Of a stretch of DNA of 37,877 nucleotides, positions 23,350-32,029 are shown in pieces (position 1 is the first letter of the stretch; every line of letters begins with the position of its first letter). Source of the stretch: Bacillota bacterium (GTDB lineage: Bacteria; Bacillota; Clostridia; Tissierellales; Peptoniphilaceae); NCBI GenBank assembly GCA_023393715.1, contig JAEXCD010000029.1:1-37877 (forward strand), written 5' to 3'. A program made the position numbers and the translations under genes. The notes beneath the pieces were generated by a model that was not told the origin of the DNA, ran no database searches, and saw only the letters and a list, made by a program, of their open reading frames with translations.

Positions 23350-23403
23350 AAAAAACCCCTGCTTCGTCGGACTGCCTAAGTCGTTCCCGAAACGAGGGGT
23401 TTC
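23350..23403 (-). terminator. Terminator of the ribosomal super-operon
   Basis: A stem of AAACCCCT and AGGGGTTT plus inner pairing, followed by six T on the minus strand, 22 bases after the rplQ stop codon. Confidence 0.8.
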
Positions 23404-23424
23404 TTTATCGGTTGTTCTTCGTAG

Positions 23425-23766
23425 TTATACGAGCTCCAGAATCGCCATCTCGGAGCCATCTCCGCGGCGCGGGCCCATTTTCAAAATCCGAGTATAGCCG
23501 CCATTGCGCTCGGCATACTTCGGGGCAACCTCCTCCACGAGCTTGCGGGCGACGTCGTCGTCATAAATGTATGCGGAAACCGCACGCTTCGAAGCGAGAT
23601 CGCCTCTCTTTGCAAGCGTAATCATCTTTTCCGCCATACGGCGCGTCTCTTTTGCACGCGTCACCGTGGTCGTGATTTTACCGTTCGTAACGAGCGAAGC
23701 CACCTGATTGCGCAGCATAGCTGTGCGATGGTCGGTTCTTCTGCCCAATTTTCTCTGATTGGCCAA
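23425..23766 (-). CDS. rplQ: 50S ribosomal protein L17
   Basis: 113 residues, the normal bacterial length. It opens with MANQRKLGRRTDHRTAMLRNQ and ends with GGYTRILKMGPRRGDGSEMAILELV, both characteristic. L17 sits near the peptide exit tunnel. It is the last gene of the operon, 17 bases after rpoA and directly before the terminator. Confidence 0.97.
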   Translation of the reverse strand: MANQRKLGRRTDHRTAMLRNQVASLVTNGKITTTVTRAKETRRMAEKMITLAKRGDLASKRAVSAYIYDDDVARKLVEEVAPKYAERNGGYTRILKMGPRRGDGSEMAILELV

Positions 23767-23783
23767 GTTCGTTTCCTCCTTGC

Positions 23784-24743
23784 CTATTCTTCGATTCTGT
23801 CCTTGATCTCGAGGCCGAGCTCAGCGATCTTTGCTTCCACCTCTGAAAAGGACTTCTTTCCGAAATTGCGGATCTTGGATAGCTCCTGAATGTCGCGGAA
23901 GATAATATCGCCCACGGTATTGATATTCGCTCTCTTCAAGCAGTTATAGCTTCTCAGCGAGAGATCCAGATCCTCGATCGGCTTCTGGAAAATCGCCTTG
24001 CCTTCCTCTTCAACCTCCCCGGTTTCCTCCGCATCTTCGATGACGTAATTCGGAAGTTCCGTGAAGAGCCCCAGATGATCGATCAAGATCTGAGAGCCGT
24101 GCGCCACCGCCTCCTGAGGCGTAATGGTGCCGTTCGTCCATACCTCCAGAACGAGCTTGTCGTAGTCGGTAATCTGTTCCACGCGGGTGTTTTCCACCAC
24201 GTAGTTTACCTTGACAACCGGCGTAAAGGACGAGTCAATCGCAATCGTTCCGATGGGATCGAGCTCACTCTTGTTCTGATCCGCCAATGCATAGCCGCTC
24301 CCGTCGATGACGGTCAGTTCCAAATGAATGGCCCCTTCCTTGTTGACGGTGCAGATGTAGTGATCTTTGTTGACGATCTCGATATCCGAGTCCTCTTTGA
24401 TATCACCTGCGGTGACAATCTTCGGCCCAACGACATCGAGACGCAGCTTGATCGTCTCCCCCGCTTCGGACAGCCGTTTAATGGCGATTCCCTTAATATT
24501 GAGTACGATTTCGGGAACATCCTCCAACGCGCCATGAAGCTTCATGAACTCGTGAGGGACGCCTTCATCAAACTTAATGTTTGAAACTGCCGTGCCGGGC
24601 AAGGAAGATAGGAGAACGCGGCGCAGCGAGTTCCCAATCGTGGTGCCGTAGCCGCGCTCCAGTGGAGACATCGAGAATTTTCCGTAATTTCTTTCTTCAT
24701 CCACTTCGAGGATTTCAACTTTGGTATTGAGTGTCTTTATCAC
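23784..24743 (-). CDS. rpoA: RNA polymerase alpha subunit
   Basis: 319 residues. The N-terminal assembly domain includes GYGTTIGNSLRRVLLSSLPG. After a linker around 230-245 comes the C-terminal DNA-binding domain with PIEDLDLSLRSYNCLKRANI and GKKSFSEVEAKI, which touches UP elements and activators. It lies between rpsD and rplQ as in Bacillus. Confidence 0.98.
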   Translation of the reverse strand: MIKTLNTKVEILEVDEERNYGKFSMSPLERGYGTTIGNSLRRVLLSSLPGTAVSNIKFDEGVPHEFMKLHGALEDVPEIVLNIKGIAIKRLSEAGETIKLRLDVVGPKIVTAGDIKEDSDIEIVNKDHYICTVNKEGAIHLELTVIDGSGYALADQNKSELDPIGTIAIDSSFTPVVKVNYVVENTRVEQITDYDKLVLEVWTNGTITPQEAVAHGSQILIDHLGLFTELPNYVIEDAEETGEVEEEGKAIFQKPIEDLDLSLRSYNCLKRANINTVGDIIFRDIQELSKIRNFGKKSFSEVEAKIAELGLEIKDRIEE

Positions 24744-24784
24744 GGATCAAGCCTCCTATCCTTTTTCCTGTATCGACGGTTACC

Positions 24785-25372
24785 TTACTTCGAGTAGAGC
24801 TCAACGATCTGCGTCTCCTCAATCGGGTAGTCGATGTTTTCACGCATCGGTTCGGAAAGGATGGTACCTTGCAGCTTCTCTACGTCCACGGAAACCCACG
24901 GCATCTGATTCCAGATGTTTTCCTCCGTGTTTTTGAACTTTCCGTTCTGACGGGACTTCTCCTTCACCGAGACCACGTCGCCAACGGACAAGGTAATCGA
25001 CGGAATGTCGACCTTTTTGCCGTTGACCAGGAAATGTCCATGCACGATGAGCTGACGGGCCTGCGGGCGCGTCGCTGCAAATCCCATACGATAGACGACG
25101 TTGTCAAAACGCATTTCCAAAAGCTTCAGCAAATTCCAACCCGTCTGTCCCTGCATGCGCTCGGCGCGGACAAAGAGGTTGCGGAACGGCTTTTCCTGCA
25201 TTCCGTAGATGAATTTCGCCTTCTGCTTTTCGCGAAGCTGCACACCGTAATCGCTGAGCTTGCGGCCGCCGCGCTTCGGATTGCGCTTTGATTTCTTGTT
25301 CACTCCGACGACCTGCGGCTCAATTTCGAGCGCGCGGCATCTCTTCAAAATCGGTCCAGTATATCTTGCCAT
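24785..25372 (-). CDS. rpsD: 30S ribosomal protein S4
   Basis: 195 residues with the S4 RNA-binding domain (ARQLIVHGHFLVNGKKVDIPS). The N-terminus has only one cysteine (Cys12), so it is the zinc-free form. Its position inside the alpha operon, between rpsK and rpoA, and a 41-base gap to rpoA are seen; S4 is a known translational repressor of this operon in some bacteria, which is not testable here. Confidence 0.97.
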   Translation of the reverse strand: MARYTGPILKRCRALEIEPQVVGVNKKSKRNPKRGGRKLSDYGVQLREKQKAKFIYGMQEKPFRNLFVRAERMQGQTGWNLLKLLEMRFDNVVYRMGFAATRPQARQLIVHGHFLVNGKKVDIPSITLSVGDVVSVKEKSRQNGKFKNTEENIWNQMPWVSVDVEKLQGTILSEPMRENIDYPIEETQIVELYSK

Positions 25373-25387
25373 ATCTGATCTCCTCCG

Positions 25388-25789
25388 TTACACTCTTCTT
25401 CTCTTCGGCGGTCTGCAGCCGTTGTGCGGAATCGGAGTGACGTCCTTGATCAAGGTCACCACAAGACCACAGGCCTGCAAGCTGCGAATCGCAGCTTCAC
25501 GACCCGATCCCGGTCCCTTGACATAGACTTCGACCGTCTTCAGGCCCTGATCCATCGCTTTTTTCGCCGCTTCCTCCGCGCACTGCTGTGCCGCGTACGG
25601 AGTTGACTTTCTGGAGCCACGGAAGCCCAGCTGACCGGAGGACGCCCACGAGAGGACGTTTCCGTTCAGATCCGACAACGTGACGATCGTATTGTTAAAG
25701 GTCGAGACGATATGGGCCTGACCATTGACTATATTCTTTTTGACTTTTCTTTTCCCGCCGCGACGGGTACTTTTTTTTGTAGCAGCCAT
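25388..25789 (-). CDS. rpsK: 30S ribosomal protein S11
   Basis: 133 residues with HIVSTFNNTIVTLSDLNGN, SGQLGFRGSRKSTPYAAQ and the C-terminal PHNGCRPPKRRRV typical of S11. The N-terminus is basic (KKSTRRGGKRKVKK). It lies 11 bases after rpsM. Confidence 0.97.
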   Translation of the reverse strand: MAATKKSTRRGGKRKVKKNIVNGQAHIVSTFNNTIVTLSDLNGNVLSWASSGQLGFRGSRKSTPYAAQQCAEEAAKKAMDQGLKTVEVYVKGPGSGREAAIRSLQACGLVVTLIKDVTPIPHNGCRPPKRRRV

Positions 25790-25800
25790 CCGGACCTCCG

Positions 25801-26145
25801 TTACTTCTTCTTGCCCTTGCGGGTTCTCGCGTTATTCTTCGTATTCTGTCCGCGAACCGGCAGATTTCTTCTATGACGAATTCCGCGGTAGCAGTTGATC
25901 TCACGAAGTCTCTTGATGTTCAGAGAAACATCGCGGCGCAGATCACCCTCAACGTGGTACTTATCGAGCTGTGTACGGATATCCTGAACCTCCTGTTCGG
26001 TCAGATCGCGTACACGCGTATCCGGATTGACGCCGGCTGCCTGCAAAATCTCATTGGACCGTGCGCGACCAATACCGTAGATATAGGTCAGACCGATCTC
26101 CACTCTTTTTTCTCTTGGTAAGTCGATACCAGCAATTCTTGCCAA
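25801..26145 (-). CDS. rpsM: 30S ribosomal protein S13
   Basis: 114 residues, a few shorter than usual at the C-terminus, which ends NTKNNARTRKGKKK. The MARIAGIDLPREKRVEIGLTYI start and RGIRHRRNLPVRGQ block are characteristic. S13 bridges the subunits at the head of the 30S particle. Confidence 0.97.
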   Translation of the reverse strand: MARIAGIDLPREKRVEIGLTYIYGIGRARSNEILQAAGVNPDTRVRDLTEQEVQDIRTQLDKYHVEGDLRRDVSLNIKRLREINCYRGIRHRRNLPVRGQNTKNNARTRKGKKK

Positions 26146-26164
26146 ATTCGTTCACCCCCGTGTT

Positions 26165-26278
26165 TCAGCCTTGACGCTGCTTATGTTTCGGATTTTCACA
26201 GATCACCATGACTCTTCCTTTGCGTCGGATGATCTTACACTTATCACACATCTTTTTTACAGATGGCCTTACTTTCAT
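26165..26278 (-). CDS. rpmJ: 50S ribosomal protein L36
   Basis: 37 residues translated directly from the sequence: begins MKVRPSVKKMCDKC and ends KHKQRQG. Cys11, Cys14, Cys27 and His32 form the zinc site, so this is the zinc-containing type. It lies 10 bases after infA and 19 before rpsM, its standard place. Confidence 0.96.
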   Translation of the reverse strand: MKVRPSVKKMCDKCKIIRRKGRVMVICENPKHKQRQG

Positions 26279-26288
26279 TGGGTACCTC

Positions 26289-26507
26289 CTATTTCTTTCT
26301 CCACGTGATCCTACCCTTAGAAAGATCATAGGGCGAGAGTTCCACGGTGACGCGATCGCCTTCGAGAATTCGGATGTAGTTCATCCGCAGCTTTCCGGAG
26401 ATATGGGCCGTTACCTGATGACCGTTCTCCAGTTCGACGATGAAGATCGCGTTCGGGAGGCGTTCCTTAACTACGCCCTCGACTTCTATGACGTCTTTAA
26501 TCGACAT
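26289..26507 (-). CDS. infA: Translation initiation factor IF-1
   Basis: 72 residues from MSIKDVIEVEG to GRITWRKK, the full usual length, with an S1-like OB fold (GHQVTAHISGKLRMNYIRILEGD). The open frame runs to 26543, but AGGAGG lies properly before the ATG at 26507. It overlaps the KOW-domain gene by 11 bases. Confidence 0.97.
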   Translation of the reverse strand: MSIKDVIEVEGVVKERLPNAIFIVELENGHQVTAHISGKLRMNYIRILEGDRVTVELSPYDLSKGRITWRKK

Positions 26508-26814
26508 GGTTCGCTTCCTCCTCAGTGACCTTGTAGGGTTCAATTATTTTTCGGATGCGAGCATCATTGAATGTTCGCTCCGCCTTCATCGTCTCAAAGT
26601 CTTCCACGATAGCCCGAAAGGGCTGTAAATGAATGACACGCTTTTTTTTCGGATTGCTCAGTTTATGACTGTGCCCATCGACAATGGTCACATGCTTTGC
26701 ATCCAGAATCTCGAGTACGAGAAAGACGCCGGCTTGGTCCCGTCCCGCTTTGGATCGAACGATCTGGCCGGGACGCAGCCCACATTTCTGATTCATCTTT
26801 TGCTCTTGAGTCAT
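26497..26814 (-). CDS. KOW-domain RNA-binding protein, L14e-like
   Basis: 105 residues with an N-terminal KOW motif region (LRPGQIVRSKAGRDQAGVFLVLEI) and VDGHSHKLSNPKKKRVIHLQ. Firmicutes often carry such a gene just before infA. Function is not settled; ribosome association is the usual suggestion. It follows adk after 6 bases; the map gene that commonly lies between them is absent. Confidence 0.85.
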   Translation of the reverse strand: MTQEQKMNQKCGLRPGQIVRSKAGRDQAGVFLVLEILDAKHVTIVDGHSHKLSNPKKKRVIHLQPFRAIVEDFETMKAERTFNDARIRKIIEPYKVTEEEANHVD

Positions 26815-26820
26815 AGGCTC

Positions 26821-27453
26821 TCAATTGATCGCCGCGACGATGGCCTGAGTCACATCCGCCACCGGGCGCGTGCCGTCCACAGAGATCAGACATCCCTGCT
26901 GACGATAGTAATCGACCAACGGAGCTGTTTGCGTTTCGTATACCTTGATTCGATCGCGAATGACCTGTTCCGTATCATCCTCGCGCTGGATCAGCTCGCT
27001 TCCGCACTCATCGCAGACACCCGACGGGTGATTGTCGATGTGAAACGTCGATCCGCACTCGGGACAAACTCGGCGACCCGCCAGTCTGCGGATCAGGACG
27101 TCGTTCGGAACCGTGAAGTTCAACGCATAATCGATCGCCAGCTCACACTCCTTCATGCGCTCATCCAAGGCCTTCGCCTGTGCAAGCGTACGGGGAAAAC
27201 CGTCGAGCAAAAAGCCCTTCACACAATCGTCTTCATTCAGACGATCCCAAACGAGATCAATCGTCAGTTCATCCGGCACCAAAGCACCGGCAGCCAGATA
27301 TTCTTTTACTTTCTTTCCGAGCTCGGTCTCGTTCTTGATGTTCGAGCGAAAAATATCACCCGTGGAAATGTGTACCACTCCGTACTTTTCCTCCAAGATC
27401 GAAGCCTGTGTCCCTTTCCCGGCGCCCGGAGGTCCAAGCAAAACGAATCTCAT
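26821..27453 (-). CDS. adk: Adenylate kinase
   Basis: Interconverts ATP plus AMP and two ADP. 210 residues with P-loop GPPGAGKGTQ (8-17), STGDIFR and DGFPRT motifs. The lid domain carries a Cys4 zinc site (Cys130, Cys133, Cys147, Cys150), the Gram-positive type. It lies 17 bases after secY, as in most Firmicute spc operons. Confidence 0.97.
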   Translation of the reverse strand: MRFVLLGPPGAGKGTQASILEEKYGVVHISTGDIFRSNIKNETELGKKVKEYLAAGALVPDELTIDLVWDRLNEDDCVKGFLLDGFPRTLAQAKALDERMKECELAIDYALNFTVPNDVLIRRLAGRRVCPECGSTFHIDNHPSGVCDECGSELIQREDDTEQVIRDRIKVYETQTAPLVDYYRQQGCLISVDGTRPVADVTQAIVAAIN

Positions 27454-27470
27454 CGATATACTCCCTTCTC

Positions 27471-28745
27471 TCAGCGGTTTAAGAATCCTTTGTAATGACG
27501 CATTTGCAACATTGATTCAAGCTGACGCACCGTTTCCAGTACGACACCAACAACGATGATGACCGATGTTCCGCCGACAAACTGCACGCTGAACCCGCGC
27601 GTAAGCAACGTCGGAATGATGGCGAGGACCGCCAGCACAACAGCCCCGATCAACGTCACGCGATTGACGATCTTGCTCAGATAGTCGCTCGTCGGACGTC
27701 CCGGACGGATGCCGGGAATGAATCCGCCATACTGCTGGAGATTCTTCGCGTACTCGCCCGAGTTGAACTGAATCGTATTGTAGAAGTAGGCGAACATGAT
27801 GATCAGTGCGCCTTCGATGATCACGTTAATGATCGTTCCCGTCCAGTTGGACGGCGTCAGATAGTTGCGAACAAAGGTCTGAACCCCGCCGCCGAACAAG
27901 ATACCCAACGTCGCAGGCAAAGCCGTCAGCGATGTGGCAAAGATGACCGGGAGAACACCGCTCATATTGACCTTAATGGGGATATGAGTCGCCTGTCCGC
28001 CGTACACCTTCCGCCCGACTACGCGCTTCGCATACTGCACCGGGATTTTACGTTCACCCTCGCTGAGGATGACGACAACGACGACGATCGCCAGCAGTAC
28101 CGCCAGCATGACCAGGAGCACCAGCGGGTTGAACAGCCCGGCGAATACTGCGCTGCCGAGGTTAAACGCCGCCTTCGGCAATCCGGATACAATGCCGACA
28201 AAAATAATCATCGACACGCCGTTGCCAATTCCCTTCTCGGTGATGAGATCGCCGATCCAAACGATGAACTGGGATGCCGCCACCATGACGAGAATCGCTA
28301 TGGAAATTTCCAGGGCACCGCCTACGGCAAAGGCCTTGGCGAAAATGCCTCGGACAATCGCAAAAGCCTGTAAAAAGGCCAAAACAACGCCCAACAGCTT
28401 GGTGATTCTTTGGATTTTTTTACGTCCTTCTTCACCCTCCTTCGACAGTTCCTCCAAACGGGGAATGGCGAAGGTCAATAGCTGGACAACAATGGATGAG
28501 GTAATGTACGGTCCAACGCCCAGCGCAAATACACTCAGCTGTTCCAGGCCACCCCCGCTGATGAGGTTGAGCATCGAAAGGATGCTGCCCTCTGCGGAAT
28601 GATAGATGGCGCTGATCAGCTCAGAATTTGCAAAAGGTACCGGAAGAGCATGCCCTAACCGGAAGACGACGATCATGAGCATGGTAAAAACCATGCGTTT
28701 TCTCGTCTCGTCTACTTTCCATGCGTTCCTGAGCGTGGCGAACAT
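27471..28745 (-). CDS. secY: Preprotein translocase subunit SecY
   Basis: 424 residues, ten membrane helices, the core of the protein-conducting channel. It shows RLGHALPVPF in the first segment, a plug region rich in Ser/Gly (NLISGGGLEQLSVFALGVGPYITSS) and GERKIPVQYAKRVVGRKVYGG before helix 6. It starts within the rplO stop codon (TAATG). Confidence 0.97.
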   Translation of the reverse strand: MFATLRNAWKVDETRKRMVFTMLMIVVFRLGHALPVPFANSELISAIYHSAEGSILSMLNLISGGGLEQLSVFALGVGPYITSSIVVQLLTFAIPRLEELSKEGEEGRKKIQRITKLLGVVLAFLQAFAIVRGIFAKAFAVGGALEISIAILVMVAASQFIVWIGDLITEKGIGNGVSMIIFVGIVSGLPKAAFNLGSAVFAGLFNPLVLLVMLAVLLAIVVVVVILSEGERKIPVQYAKRVVGRKVYGGQATHIPIKVNMSGVLPVIFATSLTALPATLGILFGGGVQTFVRNYLTPSNWTGTIINVIIEGALIIMFAYFYNTIQFNSGEYAKNLQQYGGFIPGIRPGRPTSDYLSKIVNRVTLIGAVVLAVLAIIPTLLTRGFSVQFVGGTSVIIVVGVVLETVRQLESMLQMRHYKGFLNR

Positions 28746-29194
28746 TAGATCACCTCAGCCTTTCCTCCTGCGGCTTGAATCTTTTCTTCAGCCGACGTCG
28801 AAAACTTATGTGCCTGAACCGTCAATTTTTTCTCCAGCTCACCGTTTCCGAGAATCTTAAGACCATCGCGAAGCTCCGAACGGCGAATGACGCCCGCTTC
28901 TACGAGCAGCTCCGGCGTAACGACCGTGCCGTCGGCGAAACGGTTCAGCTCGGACACGTTGACCGTCGCGTAAACCGTCGAGAACGGATTATGGAAACCT
29001 CTCTTCGGCAACCGGCGGAACAGAGGCAGCTGACCGCCTTCAAATCCCGGGCGAACGCCGCCGCCGCTGCGCGAGTTCTGTCCGTCGCGTCCGCGTCCGG
29101 CAAGCTTACCCCAACCGGAGGCATGACCGCGGCCCACACGCTTGCGATCCTTCGTCGCCCCTCCGCGAGCCGGCTTTAATTCGTGAAGTTTCAT
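28745..29194 (-). CDS. rplO: 50S ribosomal protein L15
   Basis: 149 residues: MKLHELKPARGGATKDRKRVGRGHASGWGK at the N-terminus and the glycine-rich GRDGQNSRSGGGVRPGFEGG. An upstream in-frame GTG at 29200 is possible, but the ATG at 29194 has GGAGG at a better distance and matches the family. It overlaps secY by one base. Confidence 0.97.
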   Translation of the reverse strand: MKLHELKPARGGATKDRKRVGRGHASGWGKLAGRGRDGQNSRSGGGVRPGFEGGQLPLFRRLPKRGFHNPFSTVYATVNVSELNRFADGTVVTPELLVEAGVIRRSELRDGLKILGNGELEKKLTVQAHKFSTSAEEKIQAAGGKAEVI

Positions 29195-29205
29195 CCTCAC
29201 ACCTC

Positions 29206-29388
29206 CTATTCCACTTCCTCGACCTCAACCATGAAGTCGATCGCATGGATCATTCCACGGGTTGCCGGGTTGTCTTCTTTGATAACGGTCTGGCCGATTT
29301 TTCTCAAACCGAGCGCTTCCACCGTCTTACGATGCTTTTGAATTCGTCCGATATTACTTCTTTTCAACGTGATTGCAAGTTGTCCCAT
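29206..29388 (-). CDS. rpmD: 50S ribosomal protein L30
   Basis: 60 residues: AITLKRSNIGRIQKHRKTVEALGLRKIGQ is the conserved L30 core. It lies 10 bases after rpsE and 11 before rplO. L30 is lost in some bacterial groups, so its presence is informative. Confidence 0.96.
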   Translation of the reverse strand: MGQLAITLKRSNIGRIQKHRKTVEALGLRKIGQTVIKEDNPATRGMIHAIDFMVEVEEVE

Positions 29389-29398
29389 GGAGTCCTCC

Positions 29399-29905
29399 TT
29401 ACTTCAGAATCTCGTCGACGCTCTTGCCGCGAAGCTTTGCGACCTGCTCGACGGTCTTCATGCTCGTCAGACCCTTCATCGTCGCATTGACGATGCTTCT
29501 CGCATTCGGCGATCCCAGGGATTTCGCGCGAATGTCACGGATGCCGGCCAATTCGCACACCGCGCGAACCGGACCGCCTGCGATAATACCGGTACCTTCC
29601 TTTGCCGGCATCAGCAGAACGCGTCCCGCGCCGTCCGATCCTTCGATCGGGTGCGGAATGGTCGTGCCGACGACGGATACCGTCACCAGGTTTTTTTTCG
29701 CCGCCTCGGTTCCCTTGCGGATGGCTTCCGGCACTTCCAGGGATTTGCCGGTGCCGATTCCGACGCGGCCGTTTCTGTCGCCAACTACCACGAGCGCCGA
29801 GAAGCGGGCCGTTCTTCCGCCCTTTGCCGTCTTGGAGACGCGGTTGATGTAGACGACTTTTTCTTCAAGCTCCTGCTTGTCGCGGTCTTCTCTATACATA
29901 CTCAT
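29399..29905 (-). CDS. rpsE: 30S ribosomal protein S5
   Basis: 168 residues with the double-stranded-RNA-binding N-terminus (VVYINRVSKTAKGGRTARFSALVVVGD) and GTGIIAGGPVRAVCELAGIRDIRAKSLGSPNARSIVNAT. Two changes are worth noting only as normal variation: the N-terminal extension is short. Confidence 0.97.
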   Translation of the reverse strand: MSMYREDRDKQELEEKVVYINRVSKTAKGGRTARFSALVVVGDRNGRVGIGTGKSLEVPEAIRKGTEAAKKNLVTVSVVGTTIPHPIEGSDGAGRVLLMPAKEGTGIIAGGPVRAVCELAGIRDIRAKSLGSPNARSIVNATMKGLTSMKTVEQVAKLRGKSVDEILK

Positions 29906-29919
29906 TGCTCTCCTCCCGA

Positions 29920-30285
29920 TTACAGCGTCAGGCCGGCTTCACGCGCAGCTTCCGCAATCGCCTTCACCTTGCCGTGGTAGATGTATCCCGAACGGTCGAA
30001 GACGACCGTGCTGATTCCCTTCTCCAGCGCGCGCTTGGCGACCATCTCGCCGACTGCCTTCGCCGCTTCCATATTGGACGTCGATTCTAATGCTTCCTTC
30101 AGCTCTTTGTCCAACGTCGAAGCCGACACCAACGTCACGCCCGTCACATCGTCAATGATCTGCGCATAGACATTGGCATTGCTCTTAAAGACATTCAGGC
30201 GCGGTCTTTCAGGAGTTCCGGAGACTTTCTTGCGAACGCGGGCGTGTCTCGCCAGGCGGTTCGCCTTTTTATTTACATTAGCCAA
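29920..30285 (-). CDS. rplR: 50S ribosomal protein L18
   Basis: 121 residues. RLARHARVRKKVSGTPERPRLNVFKSNANVYAQIIDD and the ending FDRSGYIYHGKVKAIAEAAREAGL identify L18, which binds 5S rRNA. It lies 14 bases from both neighbours. Confidence 0.97.
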   Translation of the reverse strand: MANVNKKANRLARHARVRKKVSGTPERPRLNVFKSNANVYAQIIDDVTGVTLVSASTLDKELKEALESTSNMEAAKAVGEMVAKRALEKGISTVVFDRSGYIYHGKVKAIAEAAREAGLTL

Positions 30286-30299
30286 GTTCGTTCCCCCTT

Positions 30300-30839
30300 T
30301 TACTTACCGGTCTTGCCGACCTTGCGACGGACGTGCTCGCCCTCATAGCGAATTCCTTTGCCCTTGTAGGGTTCCGGCTTTCTCCATTTGCGAATGTTCG
30401 CCGCATAGTTGCCGACCTGCTGTTTGTCCGCACCGCGAACGATAATCGTGCGCTCGTTCGGGACCTCAACCTCGATGCCCGCCGGGTCTTCCATCGTTAC
30501 CTGATGGGAGAAGCCCAGGTTCATGACGAGGTTCTTGCCCTGCTTCTGAGCGCGGTATCCGGTTCCTTCGATCTGGAGCGTTTTGGCATAGCCGTTCGAA
30601 ACGCCCTCGACCATATTCGCGATAAGGGAGCGGTACAGTCCGTGCAGGCTCTTGTCCTGCTTCTCCTCCGACGGACGGGCAAGCGTCAGCACGCCGTCTT
30701 CCAGCGATACCACAAAGCCTTTGCCGATCGTCTCCCGGAGCGTCGCCTTCGGCCCCTTAACCGTTACCGTGTTGTTTTCGTCAATCGTCACCTCGACGCC
30801 GGCCGGGATGGTGATTGGTTTTAATCCAATTCTTGACAT
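30300..30839 (-). CDS. rplF: 50S ribosomal protein L6
   Basis: 179 residues: MSRIGLKPITIPAGVEV start, two L6 domains, and the C-terminal signature RKWRKPEPYKGKGIRYEGEHVRRKVGK. Normal length. Confidence 0.97.
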   Translation of the reverse strand: MSRIGLKPITIPAGVEVTIDENNTVTVKGPKATLRETIGKGFVVSLEDGVLTLARPSEEKQDKSLHGLYRSLIANMVEGVSNGYAKTLQIEGTGYRAQKQGKNLVMNLGFSHQVTMEDPAGIEVEVPNERTIIVRGADKQQVGNYAANIRKWRKPEPYKGKGIRYEGEHVRRKVGKTGK

Positions 30840-30857
30840 GCTATCCTCCTTCGCCGG

Positions 30858-31250
30858 CTACCAGACGTAGCAAACGACTTCTCCGCCGACGCCTTCTTTG
30901 CGCGCCTGCTTGTCGGTCATCACGCCATGTGAGGTCGAGAGAATCGCGATGCCCAGGCCGCCCAATACGTACGGCACTTCACCGGAGCGGACATATACTC
31001 TGCGGCCCGGCTTGGAAATACGCTTGATTCCCGAGATGGACTTCTCGTCGCCGACGTACTTCAGGTCGATCGTGATGATGCCCTGCTTGTCGTCCTCTGC
31101 GACGTTGTATCCTTTGATGTAACCTTCATCCAAAAGAATTTGAGCGAGGTTTTTCTTCATGTTTGAGGCAGGAACCTCTACGGATTCGTGCTTCTTCATG
31201 TTGCCGTTGCGGATGCGGGTGAGCATATCCGCGATCGGATCTGTCATCAT
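30858..31250 (-). CDS. rpsH: 30S ribosomal protein S8
   Basis: 130 residues with TDPIADMLTRIRNGN and the C-terminal STSHGVMTDKQARKEGVGGEVVCYVW. Two adjacent ATG codons are possible; the first (31250) is 8 bases from AGGAGG. S8 represses the spc operon in E. coli; no such site was identified here. Confidence 0.97.
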   Translation of the reverse strand: MMTDPIADMLTRIRNGNMKKHESVEVPASNMKKNLAQILLDEGYIKGYNVAEDDKQGIITIDLKYVGDEKSISGIKRISKPGRRVYVRSGEVPYVLGGLGIAILSTSHGVMTDKQARKEGVGGEVVCYVW

Positions 31251-31271
31251 AATGTATTCCTCCTCCTCAAA

Positions 31272-31457
31272 TTACCAGCTGGCCTTCTTCACACCGGGGA
31301 TCTCTCCGCGGTAGGCGAGCTCACGGAAGCAGATACGGCAGATCCCGTACTTGCGAAGCACTGCATGCGGACGTCCGCAGATCTTGCAGCGCGTATAAGC
31401 ACGAGTAGAGAACTTCGGCTCTCTCTTCTGCTTCGCAATCATCGATTTCTTAGCCAT
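31272..31457 (-). CDS. rpsN: 30S ribosomal protein S14, zinc type (Z)
   Basis: 61 residues with Cys24, Cys27, Cys40 and Cys43 in CKIC...CRIC, and the ending YRGEIPGVKKASW. The short zinc-binding form is usual for Gram-positive bacteria. Confidence 0.97.
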   Translation of the reverse strand: MAKKSMIAKQKREPKFSTRAYTRCKICGRPHAVLRKYGICRICFRELAYRGEIPGVKKASW

Positions 31458-31466
31458 TCAGTCCTC

Positions 31467-32018
31467 CTATCTCTTGACGAAGGGCATGCCCATCAACGTC
31501 AGGAACGCCTTCGCCTCTTCATCCGTCTTCGCCGTCGTGACGATCACGATGTCCATACCGCGAATTTCATCCACCTCATCGTAGACGATCTCCGGGAAGA
31601 TCAACTGCTCCTTGATGCCCAGCGCATAATTTCCGCGGCCGTCGAAGGACGTATCGGAAACGCCGCGGAAGTCGCGGACACGCGGCAGCGCAACGCTGAC
31701 GAGCTTATCCAGAAAGTCGTACATCTTCTTGCCGCGCAGCGTCACTTTCGTCGCAATCGACATGCCTTCACGAAGTTTGAAATTCGCGACGGATTTGCGC
31801 GCCTTGATGACGATCGGCTGCTGACCGGTGATCTGACGGAGTTCCCGAACCGCGTTTTCCAACAGCTTCGGATTATCCTTAGCTGCGCCGACCGCGATAT
31901 TTACCACGATCTTCTCCAGCTTCGGCACCTGCATGACATTGTCATACTCAAACTGTTTTACCAGTGCGGGTGCAACCTCTTGTTCATATCTATCTCTCAG
32001 TCGGGACGTATATGCCAC
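31467..32018 (-). CDS. rplE: 50S ribosomal protein L5
   Basis: 183 residues with QVPKLEKIVVNIAVGAA, KARKSVANFKLREGM and GMDIVIVTTAKTDEEAKAFL. L5 binds 5S rRNA with L18. It lies 11 bases after rplX. Confidence 0.97.
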   Translation of the reverse strand: MAYTSRLRDRYEQEVAPALVKQFEYDNVMQVPKLEKIVVNIAVGAAKDNPKLLENAVRELRQITGQQPIVIKARKSVANFKLREGMSIATKVTLRGKKMYDFLDKLVSVALPRVRDFRGVSDTSFDGRGNYALGIKEQLIFPEIVYDEVDEIRGMDIVIVTTAKTDEEAKAFLTLMGMPFVKR

Positions 32019-32029
32019 TTCAAGCCTCC

